DNA of 64,000 nt, taken from the NCBI RefSeq assembly GCF_013184075.1, contig NZ_JABEQQ010000001.1, positions 620,001 to 684,000 of the forward strand, in the 5' to 3' direction. The notes beneath the pieces were generated by a model. That model saw only the letters and a list, made by a program, of their open reading frames with translations, was not told where the DNA came from and searched no databases. Origin of the DNA: Lentilactobacillus kribbianus (GTDB taxonomy: Bacteria > Bacillota > Bacilli > Lactobacillales > Lactobacillaceae). Positions 33,349 through 43,295 of this stretch are shown in pieces. Each line of letters starts with the position of its first letter. Within the stretch, counting starts at the first letter, position 1. A program made the translations under genes and the position numbers.

Positions 33349-33914
33349 ATGGTTATTTTATTGAAAAACATAATGTTATCTGATGGTATCCCCCAAAATA
33401 GACAGTTTAATTTAATCCTTTAAATCAAGGAAACTCTTATTGGGTTATTTGCATAACATTTTTTCTTAATTATGAGATGCACTTTTGAGCATTAAAAATT
33501 ATATATAATACTTTGTTTCCTAATACTTCCGTATCTTATTTCTTTTTTTGATATTTATTTTATAGAGATATGTTGATTAAAAGATAAATCAACATATTCT
33601 CGTACCTATTCGTAAAAATGGCTCTAATATCGTTAGATTTATTATCTAGCTTTATTGGGGCTTTTTAATTAATAACTTGTTTTTTGTGTAATGAACTGTA
33701 TAAAGTGTAGTATCAACAACCCATTATCCTAAAAAATCAAAGATAATTACATATATGAAGTTTGACTAAAACCTCCTCCCCCATTTGCTATCCCCCCCAT
33801 TTATTGGTAACATGATAGTGTTTTAGTCTTGCATAATGGGGTCATTTTATGGTCTTGAAGCGCAAGCAATAAATTTAAAAAACTGGTGCGCACTGGTTTG
33901 CGAACTAGGATAAA
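33349..33914. other. Long intergenic region after the restriction gene
   Basis: About 570 bp without a credible reading frame. In order: CCCCCAAAATAGACAG near 33391, vaguely like an IS3-family end; TATAAT at 33504-33509; an 11-bp perfect hairpin (ATATGTTGATT 33568-33578 with AATCAACATAT 33587-33597); a large terminator hairpin at 33621-33666; an inverted repeat GACTAAAAC (33764-33772)/GTTTTAGTC (33820-33828) around C-rich runs; and a short repeat ACTGGTGCG/CACTGGTTTGCG near 33882-33902. It marks the right border of the restriction-modification island. Confidence 0.5.
33621..33666 (+). terminator. Large rho-independent terminator
   Basis: GCTCTAATA pairs fully (with GU pairs) with TATTGGGGC, and an inner GTTAGAT pairs with ATCTAGC; then TTTTT at 33662-33666. 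It lies 270 bp after the restriction gene, so it may end that transcript or a small RNA. Confidence 0.7.
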
Positions 33915-33972
33915 TGATACTGGTGGCTTTAAAAACCGCCCACTATCCTTGAGGCAGTGGGGTGTAGTATCA
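33915..33972 (+). promoter_or_regulatory. Possible three-way-junction RNA leader of the glycosyltransferase operon
   Basis: TGATACT (33915-33921) pairs perfectly with AGTATCA (33966-33972), enclosing two hairpins: GGTGG/CCGCC (33922-33940) and CACT/AGTG (33941-33959, extendable). The outer strand touches the ribosome site GAGGAG (33973-33978), so folding could affect initiation at 33984. No match to a known riboswitch recognised. Confidence 0.4.
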
Positions 33973-33983
33973 GAGGAGAAATT

Positions 33984-34898
33984 ATGAATTTTTTGATCAA
34001 TGTGCCGTTAAGTAAGTTAACGACCGACGCAGATTTGAAATTATTTTTAGAGAGAGTAGCAATTCAAGAATATGCTGACGTGACGGTTCGATTAATAACT
34101 CCCACTGCTAATTTAGCAGCAGTACAAGCCGTAGCCACTGCATCACCACTCAAAATTATGGTGGTGGATGAAGCTAACCCGACACCGTTAACCGGAGATT
34201 ATTTATTGAACTTGCGGGTGACGGATCACTTACTACCAGGAGCTTTAGCTCAACTGGCTTCGGTGTTAAAAATCCATCCCACGATGATGGTTTCGGGCGC
34301 TAAGTTTTCTATTGAAGTAGATTTGGGGACGGCACTTAATAACTTCTTTGAACAAGAAGATAATAGTTTAGATGTACGACTTACAGCAGTGCCATTACTA
34401 GCTAAGGCCCTTAAAAAAGCACCATTTAACAGTTTGCCAATGGCCGATAAACTTGCCATTTTACCGATGATTCAGCGCTATTTAGTAGATACTCACGATG
34501 ATCGCTTTGAGCGAATGGATACCAAATTATGGCCATATGCTAACGTTTTACAAATCAGCGCATTAAACCCTGATTTACCAGCTATAAGTGTGGCTCAACA
34601 AGCCAGCATCATGCAAAAAAGTGCTGATATTGTTTATTTAAGCACTCCAATCATTCAAGCGGATCACCGAATTTTAGATCCTAAGCAATGGGTAGCGCAG
34701 TTACTTGCGGTTCTTGCGGGAAAGCAACAGATGAGCTTTACCGATAAGTACCGTGATTATGTTGTTAATGAATTAGAAAAATTAAAAGAAACACCAGCAT
34801 ATGGCGCATTAACGCGGGATGATAAACAAGAAATACAATCCCAAATCAAGACGGCATTTACGGTGACAGATGGTTATGATCCGGATGATGTTAAGTAA
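33984..34898 (+). CDS. Uncharacterised protein, first gene of the teichoic-acid-type operon
   Basis: A 304-residue soluble protein without signal peptide or membrane segments. The opening MNFLINVPLSKL and the alternating strand/helix pattern to residue 70, ending in LKIMVVDEANPTPL, hint at a divergent nucleotide-sugar or Rossmann-like fold, but no catalytic motif can be seen. It is followed by two multidomain glycosyl/glycerophosphate transferases in the same orientation, so a role in wall polymer synthesis is inferred from context. Start ATG at 33984 with GAGGAG five bases before; the longer frame from 33957 lies in the structured leader. Confidence 0.6.
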   Translation: MNFLINVPLSKLTTDADLKLFLERVAIQEYADVTVRLITPTANLAAVQAVATASPLKIMVVDEANPTPLTGDYLLNLRVTDHLLPGALAQLASVLKIHPTMMVSGAKFSIEVDLGTALNNFFEQEDNSLDVRLTAVPLLAKALKKAPFNSLPMADKLAILPMIQRYLVDTHDDRFERMDTKLWPYANVLQISALNPDLPAISVAQQASIMQKSADIVYLSTPIIQADHRILDPKQWVAQLLAVLAGKQQMSFTDKYRDYVVNELEKLKETPAYGALTRDDKQEIQSQIKTAFTVTDGYDPDDVK

Positions 34899-34940
34899 GA
34901 AAACGCCGGTAACCGGTCGATTTAAAAGTGAGGTTAGGTT

Positions 34941-37238
34941 TTGATTAAGTATAGTATTGTAACACCCGTAAAGGCAGCCGATGTGGCGAAATTACCGCTA
35001 TTAAAAAACAACATTGATAAACAGGGGACCACAGATTTAGAGTGGTTAATTATCGGTGATGATACCTTGGACAAGTCCGCTTTAGCTTTTACCGCTGAAT
35101 ATGAAATTTCAGTTTTGACGGTACCGAATAGTACGGTCGGTAAAGCACGTAATCTGGGACTAAAGCAAGCTCAAGGAGAGTATTTAATCTTCATTGATGC
35201 AGATGACTTTTTATTACCCAAGACATTGCAAAAATATTGGTCCGTAATTAGTAAATTTGATATTACGGATTTGAACCAATATCCAACGTATGAACCAGAA
35301 AGTTCCTTTTTAACTAGTATTGCCGGTGGAAATGCTGAAGACGATCTGCCTGATTGGGGGGGTTCGCATCGCAAAACACACGTAGATTGGCATAAGCTAG
35401 ACGTAACAACACCAGTGAGTGTTCCTAGCTCAACAATTGCGGCTCAAAAAAATTACAACGCCTGGTTAAGTGCCAAATACCGAGTCTTTAACACCCTAAC
35501 AGTAGGAGACGTTCTTAACCGAATGCTACGCGCTGAAGGAAAGGCCGTTCGTCGTGAATTTGCTAACCAAATTAATGCTGATTTTGATGCAACTAATTTA
35601 ACGTATGCAGATTACCAATTTACATTAAATATTTTAGACCACGTTACCCAAGTGGCCCAACTAAACAAACGAACTTACTTCAAGGAACGGCATAATGATC
35701 CCATTAATGACCCATCCCTGAGCCAAGGTTCGTTCTTTTACCGTTGGCACGGCTGGATATCTGCTTGGTTAACGGAACTGCCAAAGCTGCAACACGCAAA
35801 ATTAAAAACGCAATTTGCCGAATATACTTTAGGGGCGGTCCATCGTTATTTTTATAACGGGATGATGGGCGAAACCACTAATGACGAGCGCACGATTTTA
35901 CTAACTCAATTGCAACAATACCTTGCAATGGTACCGGAAACGGCTATTAAGAGTGTAGGTCATAGTAGTCGTAGTATCTTTAAAAAAGTAGCTAAAGGTA
36001 AATTTACGGCGGCCACGAAGCAAATGAAACGAACCGTAGCGGCTCGTTACTTTAGACGAGCTTTAGTTAAGCACGGTCGCGGTATGCCGCGGGCAATGTA
36101 TCAGTTTATTTTCACCAAATTTCCGGTTAAGGATAACGTAATTATTTACGAATCATTTTTGGGACGCAATTATTCTGACAGTCCTAAGTATATTTATGAA
36201 TATATGCGTAATCATTTTCCTGGCAAATACAAACATGTTTGGATTGTGGCTAAAGGAGCAGATGTAGCTATTCCTAAACACAAGGACACTGTCACGGTGC
36301 GGCGATTTAGTTTTCGTTATATGTATTACATGGCCATTTCTAAATATCAAGTCTTTAATATGCGGCAACCACAGTGGTTTGCTAAGCGGCCGGGAACTAC
36401 TTTTCTCTCTACTTGGCACGGAACCCCATTAAAACACTTAGTTTTTGATATGGATAATGTGGCCTCTGCCAATCCGTTGTACAAGCAAATCTTTTATCAC
36501 CAATCACGTCAATGGGATTACTTAGTTACCGCTAATCAGTTCTCGGTCGACGTTTTTGAGCATGCATTCATGTATCCCGTCGATAAAATGATAAAATCAG
36601 GGTATCCCCGAAATGATATTTTAAATGCGCCGGATAAGGACCAACGGCAACAAGCAATCAAAGCTAAGCTAGGTATTCCGCAAGACAAAAAAGTTATTTT
36701 GTATGCTCCTACTTGGCGTGATGATCAGTATTATGGTGTGGGTCAATATAAGTTTGATCTCGAACTAGATATTCCGCGCCTAAAAGCAGCCCTTGGCGAT
36801 GAATACGTCTTAGTACTGCGAACTCATTACTTTATTGCCGATCATTTGGATACGTCTGGTTTCGGTGACTTCGTCTTTAACGAATCTAGTTATGATGATA
36901 TTGCTGAGTTATACCTCATTTCGGATATTTTAATTACCGACTATTCGAGTGTTTTCTTCGATTATGCTGTTTTAAAACGGCCAATTTTGTATTTTGTCTA
37001 TGATTATGACAAATACGCCAGCGTCCTACGTGGTTTTTATCTCGATATGAATAAGGACTTACCAGGACCACTATTGAGAACTAACGATGAGGTCTTAAAT
37101 GCCATCGAAAATATTGATCAGGTTAACGTTGAGTATCATGATCGTTACCGTCAGTTCAACGAGCGTTTCAATGCCTGGGAAGATGGCCACGCCACTGAAC
37201 GGGTAGTTAACACCGCTTTTTTCAATAAATCGAAGTAA
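34941..37238 (+). CDS. GT2 glycosyltransferase fused to CDP-glycerol glycerophosphotransferase (TagB/TagF-like)
   Basis: A 765-residue two-domain enzyme. Residues 1 to about 230 are a GT-A glycosyltransferase 2 fold (KYSIVTPVK; NSTVGKARNLGL; IFIDADDF with the DXD-like motif near 84-87). From about residue 390 it is a TagB/TagF glycerophosphotransferase: IIYESFLGRNYSDSP, STWHGTPLKH with the catalytic-type His near 492, LYAPTWRDD and ITDYSSVFFDYA. It should transfer sugar and glycerol phosphate during wall teichoic acid or related polymer synthesis on the inner membrane face. A central basic helix (about 345-385) could contact the membrane. The start is TTG at 34941 behind GAGGTTAGG; the first residues fit the GT2 family well. 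Confidence 0.85.
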   Translation: MIKYSIVTPVKAADVAKLPLLKNNIDKQGTTDLEWLIIGDDTLDKSALAFTAEYEISVLTVPNSTVGKARNLGLKQAQGEYLIFIDADDFLLPKTLQKYWSVISKFDITDLNQYPTYEPESSFLTSIAGGNAEDDLPDWGGSHRKTHVDWHKLDVTTPVSVPSSTIAAQKNYNAWLSAKYRVFNTLTVGDVLNRMLRAEGKAVRREFANQINADFDATNLTYADYQFTLNILDHVTQVAQLNKRTYFKERHNDPINDPSLSQGSFFYRWHGWISAWLTELPKLQHAKLKTQFAEYTLGAVHRYFYNGMMGETTNDERTILLTQLQQYLAMVPETAIKSVGHSSRSIFKKVAKGKFTAATKQMKRTVAARYFRRALVKHGRGMPRAMYQFIFTKFPVKDNVIIYESFLGRNYSDSPKYIYEYMRNHFPGKYKHVWIVAKGADVAIPKHKDTVTVRRFSFRYMYYMAISKYQVFNMRQPQWFAKRPGTTFLSTWHGTPLKHLVFDMDNVASANPLYKQIFYHQSRQWDYLVTANQFSVDVFEHAFMYPVDKMIKSGYPRNDILNAPDKDQRQQAIKAKLGIPQDKKVILYAPTWRDDQYYGVGQYKFDLELDIPRLKAALGDEYVLVLRTHYFIADHLDTSGFGDFVFNESSYDDIAELYLISDILITDYSSVFFDYAVLKRPILYFVYDYDKYASVLRGFYLDMNKDLPGPLLRTNDEVLNAIENIDQVNVEYHDRYRQFNERFNAWEDGHATERVVNTAFFNKSK

Positions 37239-37291
37239 CACTCATTGAGAAATAGTGAAGTGCTATAAATGAAAGGTGAAATCTGCTAGTA

Positions 37292-40200
37292 ATGAATGAC
37301 AAAAAACTTTTAAGCGTTGTTATCACGTATACCAACGGAACCACTGAACTTGAGGAGTGTTTGGATTCGCTGTTAGAAACTAAATTTCCTCAAACTAACT
37401 TTGAAGTTTTATTTTTAGATGATGGTAACGACGAAAACGTTAGCGCCATTTGTGACGCATATGCTCCTAAATTTGCCACTTTTAAACGTATGGTAGTGGC
37501 AACCAATGATTTAAGCGAATTACGATCTACTGGTCTACACGCAGCGACCGGCCAATATGTAGTATTTATGGATAGTCGCGATCAAATCAATCCAATGTCA
37601 TACACTAATTTGGTGCAAACCGCGATTGATGATGATGCAGATATTGTAGTTGGTTACGTAATCAAGTTTGATGCGGATGGCAACAAAGATGATTATGAAA
37701 ATCAATTAGGGACACAAGACAACTTAAAACATGCCACCTTAGAGGATAATCCCGGGTTACTATACGATAATTTAATTAATAACAAACTTTACCGGCGTGA
37801 ATTTTTAGCTGATAGCAGTATTCAATTTACCCAAGGGGTAATTGATGAAGATATGAGCTTTGCGTTGGCCGCCCACTTGGCTTCTAAAAGTACGTCGGTA
37901 ATCACTGATATTTCGTATCTCTGGCGCGCCCGTGAAATTCATGATTACAACGGTCCTGACCGGCAAGAATTTAGTGATTTCAATGCCCGGACTGCAAATT
38001 TAAATATTTGTCGGACAATTTTGGCAGAAAACGGATATGTGGAAGGTTCACCACTTTATCTAGCCTTTATTCACAAGGTATTGAACGATGATTTGCCAAG
38101 CTTTTTTGTGAATGTGGCTGATACAACTGAGTATTTCCAATACCATATTCAGGAATTAGTTTACCGTTTCTTGCGTGATTGGAATTTGTGGGATTCACCC
38201 GCTATTAAATTAGTGGATCTTAAAACCCAACTTCAATACTGGGCTATTGCTCACGGTGATTTAAGTCTATTAAAACAATATTCCTACAATAAAAAGTTAT
38301 ACGAAATTAGTGAACGTTTTGGACGTAACTACAAGCTTAGTATTCCCGGAACGGACCAAAAAATTGTGGATCAACTGGACGAATCTGACAATGTTTTGCC
38401 AGTGGTTCAACAAATTAGTCGAGTTAAATTGGACAATGAGACGGGGCTAGTTGAAGGAAAAGGGTACTTCCGAATCAAGAATATGCCATTATCCAAACGC
38501 CCATTTTCGAATAATAATGTCAACGAAACCATTAGTGCTCAGTTAGTTAACATTGTTAATCATGCGGTTTATCCGATTGATTTTAAGCGAGCCACCACAC
38601 CATTAAACAAGCGAATTTTTAAGTCTCATTCAGCCTGGACACATGCGCGGTATGAATTTTCGTTTGATTTAGCCGACGCAACCAAGCAACTAGGTCAAGG
38701 AACGTGGAAAATTTTAGTAACTAATGAAGTTGCTAATAAGTACAAGGTTAGTGCTTATTTGGATCATCCGGGACCTAAGGCTACCAAGTTTAAATTGAAA
38801 TTTTTGCAAAAAGGTAACGTGGTAGTAGGTGGGTTTAACCGAGCCAAAGCATTGAGCTTTACTTGTAAGACAAAGGAAGCCTTGTCTGGTCTGTGGCTTA
38901 AGAACGCTCAAGCAGTGGCAGAAAAATTAGTTTTTGATACTAATTTAGATGCTACTAAAGAAGTTGGCATCATCATGTTAAAGGCTAATAGTTCACAAGA
39001 AATGAAACCAATTATCGGCCAAATTACAGCTGGTAAAATTAGTTTTGATTTAGCTGGGGTGCCCATTGATTTACTAGGTGAATCCTTAGTACTTAACGTT
39101 CAAAATCTAAGTACTGGTTTTCAACGGCCTTATCAATATGAATACCAAAAAATTGCTGATGTCTTTAATTTCCAAGATCGAATGATCAACGTAAATTATA
39201 GTTCGACCAAGCAATTACTAGTCACAGTGAACTATCCAGCTGTTACCGCTGTAAAAGATAAGTTCGATGGCAAAAAATTAAAAGAAACCATCCAATTATT
39301 ACAACCAGTGGGGCAATATGATTTAAGCCGGTCTAAGCTAGTGTTAAGTAGTCGCAACCACAAGGAACGAGTGATATTTAACTTAGATGATATTGTGGGT
39401 AAATTAGAGCCAGATTCAAATAAGCTAAAAATCAAACTCCCATTACAAAATGCTGAAGGGCGCCTCCAAATCTTAGCTGGTATTTATAGCTACACTTTGG
39501 AAATGTTTGATAATGACCTTCAAAAAGTGGCAATTTATAGTGTCGTGGATAAGAAGTACATTGATCCAGTAAAAGCCGTTGATAATCCTAAAACTAGCAC
39601 AACGTTGACCTTAAATCATGGCCAACAAGCGTTAGTTAACCTTCGTTCTTCTAAACAAAATGCTCATGAATTACGAATTCGGCAACCGTTTAGTGGTTGG
39701 ATTAATGCTAAAAAAGGCCGCCGGGCTGTCAATTATACGTTGCTCTATCCATTGATGCGCTTGTTACCATTGCGTAAAAATGTGATGGTTTTCCAACACG
39801 ATTGGGGCAGTAACTATGGTGGTAATGAAGCGGCAATGTATGAGTATATTCGCCAACATCACAGTGAAATTAAACCAATTTGGTTTATGAAAAACGACCA
39901 GGTGGAAGTACCGGCAGATGGTGAAGTAGTTCGCATTAATACTTTGAAGTACTGGTACTACCTAGCAGTTGGTAAGTACTTTGTTCAAAATACTAATTTG
40001 ACGAACCAGTACTACAAACGTAAGGGCCAGATCGAAGTAGAAACTCTGCGTAATTCATTCTTACGAGAAATGGGCTTTGATTCTCCTCGTTATCGGACTG
40101 CTGGTGCCAAAGTTCAATTAGAATTAGCTGATCGAATTCGTCGTTGGGACTATATGGTGGTGCCATCTGATTACATGGCAGTAGTGGCTTCTAAGGCCTA

Positions 40201-42367
40201 CGATTATGACCGCATTGTCTTGCGCACTGGTTTTCCTAAAGTGGATCAATTAATTCATGAAATGCATGATGAAAATCGGATGGTGGCTTTAAAGAAGCAA
40301 ATGCACTTACCATTAGATAAAAAAGTAGTCTTGTATGCGCCAACTAAACGCGATAAAAATAGTCGTGAACTAGGTCTTGATTTGGATATTTTAAAGGACC
40401 AGTTAAATGATGAATTTGTGATTGTGTTGTCCTTAGATTCTCAACTAGCTCATTCAGTCGATGTTAGTCGTTATGCGGGGTTGGTTTATGATTTAAGTGA
40501 TTACGGTAGTCAAAACGATTTGATGCTCATAAGTGATGTGATGGTTACGGATTATAGTAATCGGATGTTTGAGTACGCTTATTTGAAGAGACCAATGATT
40601 TTCTTTGCTTATGATCAAGTCGAGGTCCTAGAAGAAAATCCCCGCGATACTTACTTTGATTACACGGCGCAAATGCCGGGACCAATCGTCCAAACGACGG
40701 CACAAGTAGCCACGGCGTTACTTCATTTACCAGAAATAACGGCAGAGTATGCCACTAAAATGACTGATTTTTATAATCAGTACGCTGAATATGGTCGCCA
40801 AGGAGATGCCACTAAACAAGTGGTTGAAACCTTATTAGCCACTAATGTTAAAGAATTAGACCAAGAGCCACCTAAGGCAGTTATTTGGAATAAATTCTGG
40901 CATTTCTTCAAGATTAAAGATTTACAAGCGCGGTTATTGAACTGGTTAGGTGAAATTTTACCGAAGAAAGATATTATTATTTTTGAAAGTTTCTTTGGAC
41001 GTCAGTTCTCTGATAATCCCAAAGCACTATATGAATACATTAAGAGTAACTACCCACAATACAAGTTGTATTGGAATATTCGTGATGATATGATTCCTTA
41101 CTTCAAGGAACATAAGATTCCGTATACCGTTCGTTATGGTTACAAGGGAATCACCAAGCAAGCACAAGCTAAGTACTACATTACTAATACCCGCCGACCA
41201 TTCCGTTGGAATAAGCCTAAAGGAACCACGTTATTGGAAACTTGGCATGGCACACCTTTAAAGACGATTGGAACTGATGTGCAGTTAGTGACAATGCCAG
41301 TTAATGATTCTGGTAAGTATCATGAAGGGGTTGTGCGTGATTCCAAGCGTTGGGATTATTTGATTGCTCCTAATAAATACTCAGCTGACATTATGAGCCG
41401 AGCATTTAGAAAAGATAATAATCAAATGATGCTAACGGGTTATCCGCGAAATGATATTTTAATTAACTATACTGACGACGATATTAAGCGTATCAAGGAT
41501 GAGTTGAATTTAGATCCTACTAAGAAATTGGTGTTATATGCACCCACTTGGCGTGATGATGAATTCGTTAAAGCTCATGAATTTACGGCTCAATTACGCT
41601 TAGATTTGGCGGAATTAGAAGACCGCTTCGGCGACAATGTTATCTTCTTGATTCGGACGCACTACATGATTGCTAACTCCCTTGATTTGACTAAGTTTAC
41701 CAATGCGGTCAATGTTAGTGATTATCAAGATATTAGTGAATTATATTTAATTTCTGATGTTTTAGTTACCGACTACTCATCGGTAATGTTTGATTATTCT
41801 ATCTTGCGCCGCCCAATCATTTTCTATACTTATGATCTGGAGCAGTATGCAAGTACGATTCGGGGCTTTTACTTTGACTTTACTCAAGCAGCACCGGGTA
41901 AATTAGTGAAAACTACGACCGCAGTTGCTGACGAGTTAGAAGACATCTTTACCAATGGTTGGACGCCAGATCAACAATATCTGGACTTTACCCAACGTTT
42001 TGATGAATGGATGGACGGCCATGCCAGTGAACGGGTGGTTAAAGAATTATTTGATGATGATAATATGAAGGTGGTACCGGTAAAAGGCGACCTAAGTTCG
42101 ATTGGTATTGCTAGCGACGAACCGGTTAATTTACGTGATGGCGCCGCTATTTGGGCACCTAACAAGAACTTTACTGATAACAATGATTTATCATTTATTA
42201 AATACTATGATAAGACTGATAAACCAGCGCCAATCGAGGCGGTGGAAGCTCAATTGATTAAATCAACGCATACTGATGTATTGATGAACACCTACGTGAA
42301 GGTGAAAGTACCAGACTCTCCTAATACTATTGTTGGTTGGGTTAGTTTGGATGATATTTTAAGTTAA
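37292..42367 (+). CDS. Giant multidomain GT2 / tandem TagF-like glycerophosphotransferase
   Basis: At 1691 residues, this protein has (1) a GT2 domain, about 1-230, with VVITYTNGTTELEECL and VFMDSRDQ; (2) a long beta-rich middle part, about 340-820; (3) a first TagF-like domain, about 825-1190, which lacks the HGTPLK motif (ETLRNSFLREMG stands near residue 918) and has APTKRD and TDYSNRMFEYA; (4) a second, complete TagF domain, about 1225-1570, with FESFFGRQFSDNPK, ETWHGTPLK near 1317, APTWRDDE and TDYSSVMFDYS; (5) a C-terminal SH3-like tail, about 1605-1691. It likely polymerises poly(glycerol phosphate) with only the second TagF domain catalytic. ATG start, ribosome site weak (AAAGGTG 12 nt upstream). 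A terminator follows. Confidence 0.83.
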   Translation: MNDKKLLSVVITYTNGTTELEECLDSLLETKFPQTNFEVLFLDDGNDENVSAICDAYAPKFATFKRMVVATNDLSELRSTGLHAATGQYVVFMDSRDQINPMSYTNLVQTAIDDDADIVVGYVIKFDADGNKDDYENQLGTQDNLKHATLEDNPGLLYDNLINNKLYRREFLADSSIQFTQGVIDEDMSFALAAHLASKSTSVITDISYLWRAREIHDYNGPDRQEFSDFNARTANLNICRTILAENGYVEGSPLYLAFIHKVLNDDLPSFFVNVADTTEYFQYHIQELVYRFLRDWNLWDSPAIKLVDLKTQLQYWAIAHGDLSLLKQYSYNKKLYEISERFGRNYKLSIPGTDQKIVDQLDESDNVLPVVQQISRVKLDNETGLVEGKGYFRIKNMPLSKRPFSNNNVNETISAQLVNIVNHAVYPIDFKRATTPLNKRIFKSHSAWTHARYEFSFDLADATKQLGQGTWKILVTNEVANKYKVSAYLDHPGPKATKFKLKFLQKGNVVVGGFNRAKALSFTCKTKEALSGLWLKNAQAVAEKLVFDTNLDATKEVGIIMLKANSSQEMKPIIGQITAGKISFDLAGVPIDLLGESLVLNVQNLSTGFQRPYQYEYQKIADVFNFQDRMINVNYSSTKQLLVTVNYPAVTAVKDKFDGKKLKETIQLLQPVGQYDLSRSKLVLSSRNHKERVIFNLDDIVGKLEPDSNKLKIKLPLQNAEGRLQILAGIYSYTLEMFDNDLQKVAIYSVVDKKYIDPVKAVDNPKTSTTLTLNHGQQALVNLRSSKQNAHELRIRQPFSGWINAKKGRRAVNYTLLYPLMRLLPLRKNVMVFQHDWGSNYGGNEAAMYEYIRQHHSEIKPIWFMKNDQVEVPADGEVVRINTLKYWYYLAVGKYFVQNTNLTNQYYKRKGQIEVETLRNSFLREMGFDSPRYRTAGAKVQLELADRIRRWDYMVVPSDYMAVVASKAYDYDRIVLRTGFPKVDQLIHEMHDENRMVALKKQMHLPLDKKVVLYAPTKRDKNSRELGLDLDILKDQLNDEFVIVLSLDSQLAHSVDVSRYAGLVYDLSDYGSQNDLMLISDVMVTDYSNRMFEYAYLKRPMIFFAYDQVEVLEENPRDTYFDYTAQMPGPIVQTTAQVATALLHLPEITAEYATKMTDFYNQYAEYGRQGDATKQVVETLLATNVKELDQEPPKAVIWNKFWHFFKIKDLQARLLNWLGEILPKKDIIIFESFFGRQFSDNPKALYEYIKSNYPQYKLYWNIRDDMIPYFKEHKIPYTVRYGYKGITKQAQAKYYITNTRRPFRWNKPKGTTLLETWHGTPLKTIGTDVQLVTMPVNDSGKYHEGVVRDSKRWDYLIAPNKYSADIMSRAFRKDNNQMMLTGYPRNDILINYTDDDIKRIKDELNLDPTKKLVLYAPTWRDDEFVKAHEFTAQLRLDLAELEDRFGDNVIFLIRTHYMIANSLDLTKFTNAVNVSDYQDISELYLISDVLVTDYSSVMFDYSILRRPIIFYTYDLEQYASTIRGFYFDFTQAAPGKLVKTTTAVADELEDIFTNGWTPDQQYLDFTQRFDEWMDGHASERVVKELFDDDNMKVVPVKGDLSSIGIASDEPVNLRDGAAIWAPNKNFTDNNDLSFIKYYDKTDKPAPIEAVEAQLIKSTHTDVLMNTYVKVKVPDSPNTIVGWVSLDDILS

Positions 42368-42370
42368 ATA

Positions 42371-42420
42371 AAAAGAGTGTGATAGAAATCATTTCAGGAT
42401 TTCTACTACACTCTTTTTTA
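42371..42420. terminator. Bidirectional terminator between convergent genes
   Basis: Long stem AAAAGAGTGT...ATAGAAATC paired with GGATTTCTA...ACACTCTTTT, with A and T runs on both sides. Confidence 0.88.
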
Positions 42421-42434
42421 TGATGGTTGAGTTA

Positions 42435-43295
42435 TTACTCTCCATCATCATGCATATAAGAATAATATTTGGTACCACCAACAGTAAAGGTGTTAAATGT
42501 TTCTGTGGCAAATGGATCTTCTTTTTCGCGATAATGGGTTGGTTTATTTAAATTTTTAACGGTTAATCGATAACGTTTGTTGCCAGTTTTGCTAACCTTT
42601 TTTTCTTTAATACCGGTGATCGCATTTTTATAGTAATAGTACTTGGTGTTACCTTTTTGAGTAACTTGATAAATTTTTTGAGAAGCGGTTGGTTTATTAA
42701 ATTTTTGGGCACTGGCAATACCGTTCTTGTAGTAATCAATGTAACCATCAGTCGTAGCGATTACCAGCTTATGTTTATTATCTTTCATAGAATTTTCTAA
42801 AGTATTGTATTTAAAAGCAGTGGTGTAAGTATAATTATCACCAAGGCTATAACTTAAGTTTTTCATACTAGAGTCAAATAAATATTTAGGTGCTGAAGTT
42901 AATTTAACGTTTTTGATGTTACTACTATATTTACTTTGGATCCAAGTTCCACCACGGTGTGGTTGAACCCAATTTTTGCGCATATGGTAGCTAGTGGTGA
43001 AAAAGTTGAATTGAATTTCGAGGGATTTTTTCGGATTGTCGACAGTTCCATTGGAAAAAATAGTTGGTTCGCCAGCTAAAACGGTGCCCTTAGGAATAGT
43101 TACTGATTGAGCACAACCAAAGTATTTGATTTTGGTTGCTTTGGTGAATTTATAGTAGTTAATTTTTCCGATTTGGTTTTTTAAATTGGAATCATTAATG
43201 GATAATGCATGGGCTTTTTGGGGATTAATTATGGTAAACGCTGATAAAGAGGCACTAATAAGGGCTAGATTTAAAAATGTCTTTTTGATTTTCAA
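42435..43295 (-). CDS. Secreted protein of unknown function
   Basis: A 286-residue protein with a Sec signal peptide (KIKKTFLNLALISASLSAF, likely cleavage near AHA-LSI). The mature part is basic, rich in Lys, Tyr and Thr, and contains repeated short segments of the form NTKYYYYKNAITG and GTKYYSYMHDDG, reminiscent of the small beta modules of lactobacillus surface proteins. No catalytic motif or LPXTG anchor is seen, so it is probably secreted or wall-associated by charge. The start is TTG with TAGGAG ten bases upstream. It is transcribed alone, convergent with the teichoic acid operon. No family recognised. Confidence 0.72.
   Translation of the reverse strand: MKIKKTFLNLALISASLSAFTIINPQKAHALSINDSNLKNQIGKINYYKFTKATKIKYFGCAQSVTIPKGTVLAGEPTIFSNGTVDNPKKSLEIQFNFFTTSYHMRKNWVQPHRGGTWIQSKYSSNIKNVKLTSAPKYLFDSSMKNLSYSLGDNYTYTTAFKYNTLENSMKDNKHKLVIATTDGYIDYYKNGIASAQKFNKPTASQKIYQVTQKGNTKYYYYKNAITGIKEKKVSKTGNKRYRLTVKNLNKPTHYREKEDPFATETFNTFTVGGTKYYSYMHDDGE

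Noticed and set aside
33385-33425. CCCCCAAAATAGACAG resembling an IS3-family end
   Set aside because: No matching second end or transposase remnant was found; similarity is too short.
33764-33828. Inverted repeat GACTAAAAC/GTTTTAGTC suggestive of a CRISPR repeat or attachment site
   Set aside because: Single pair, no spacer periodicity, no integrase or cas gene nearby.
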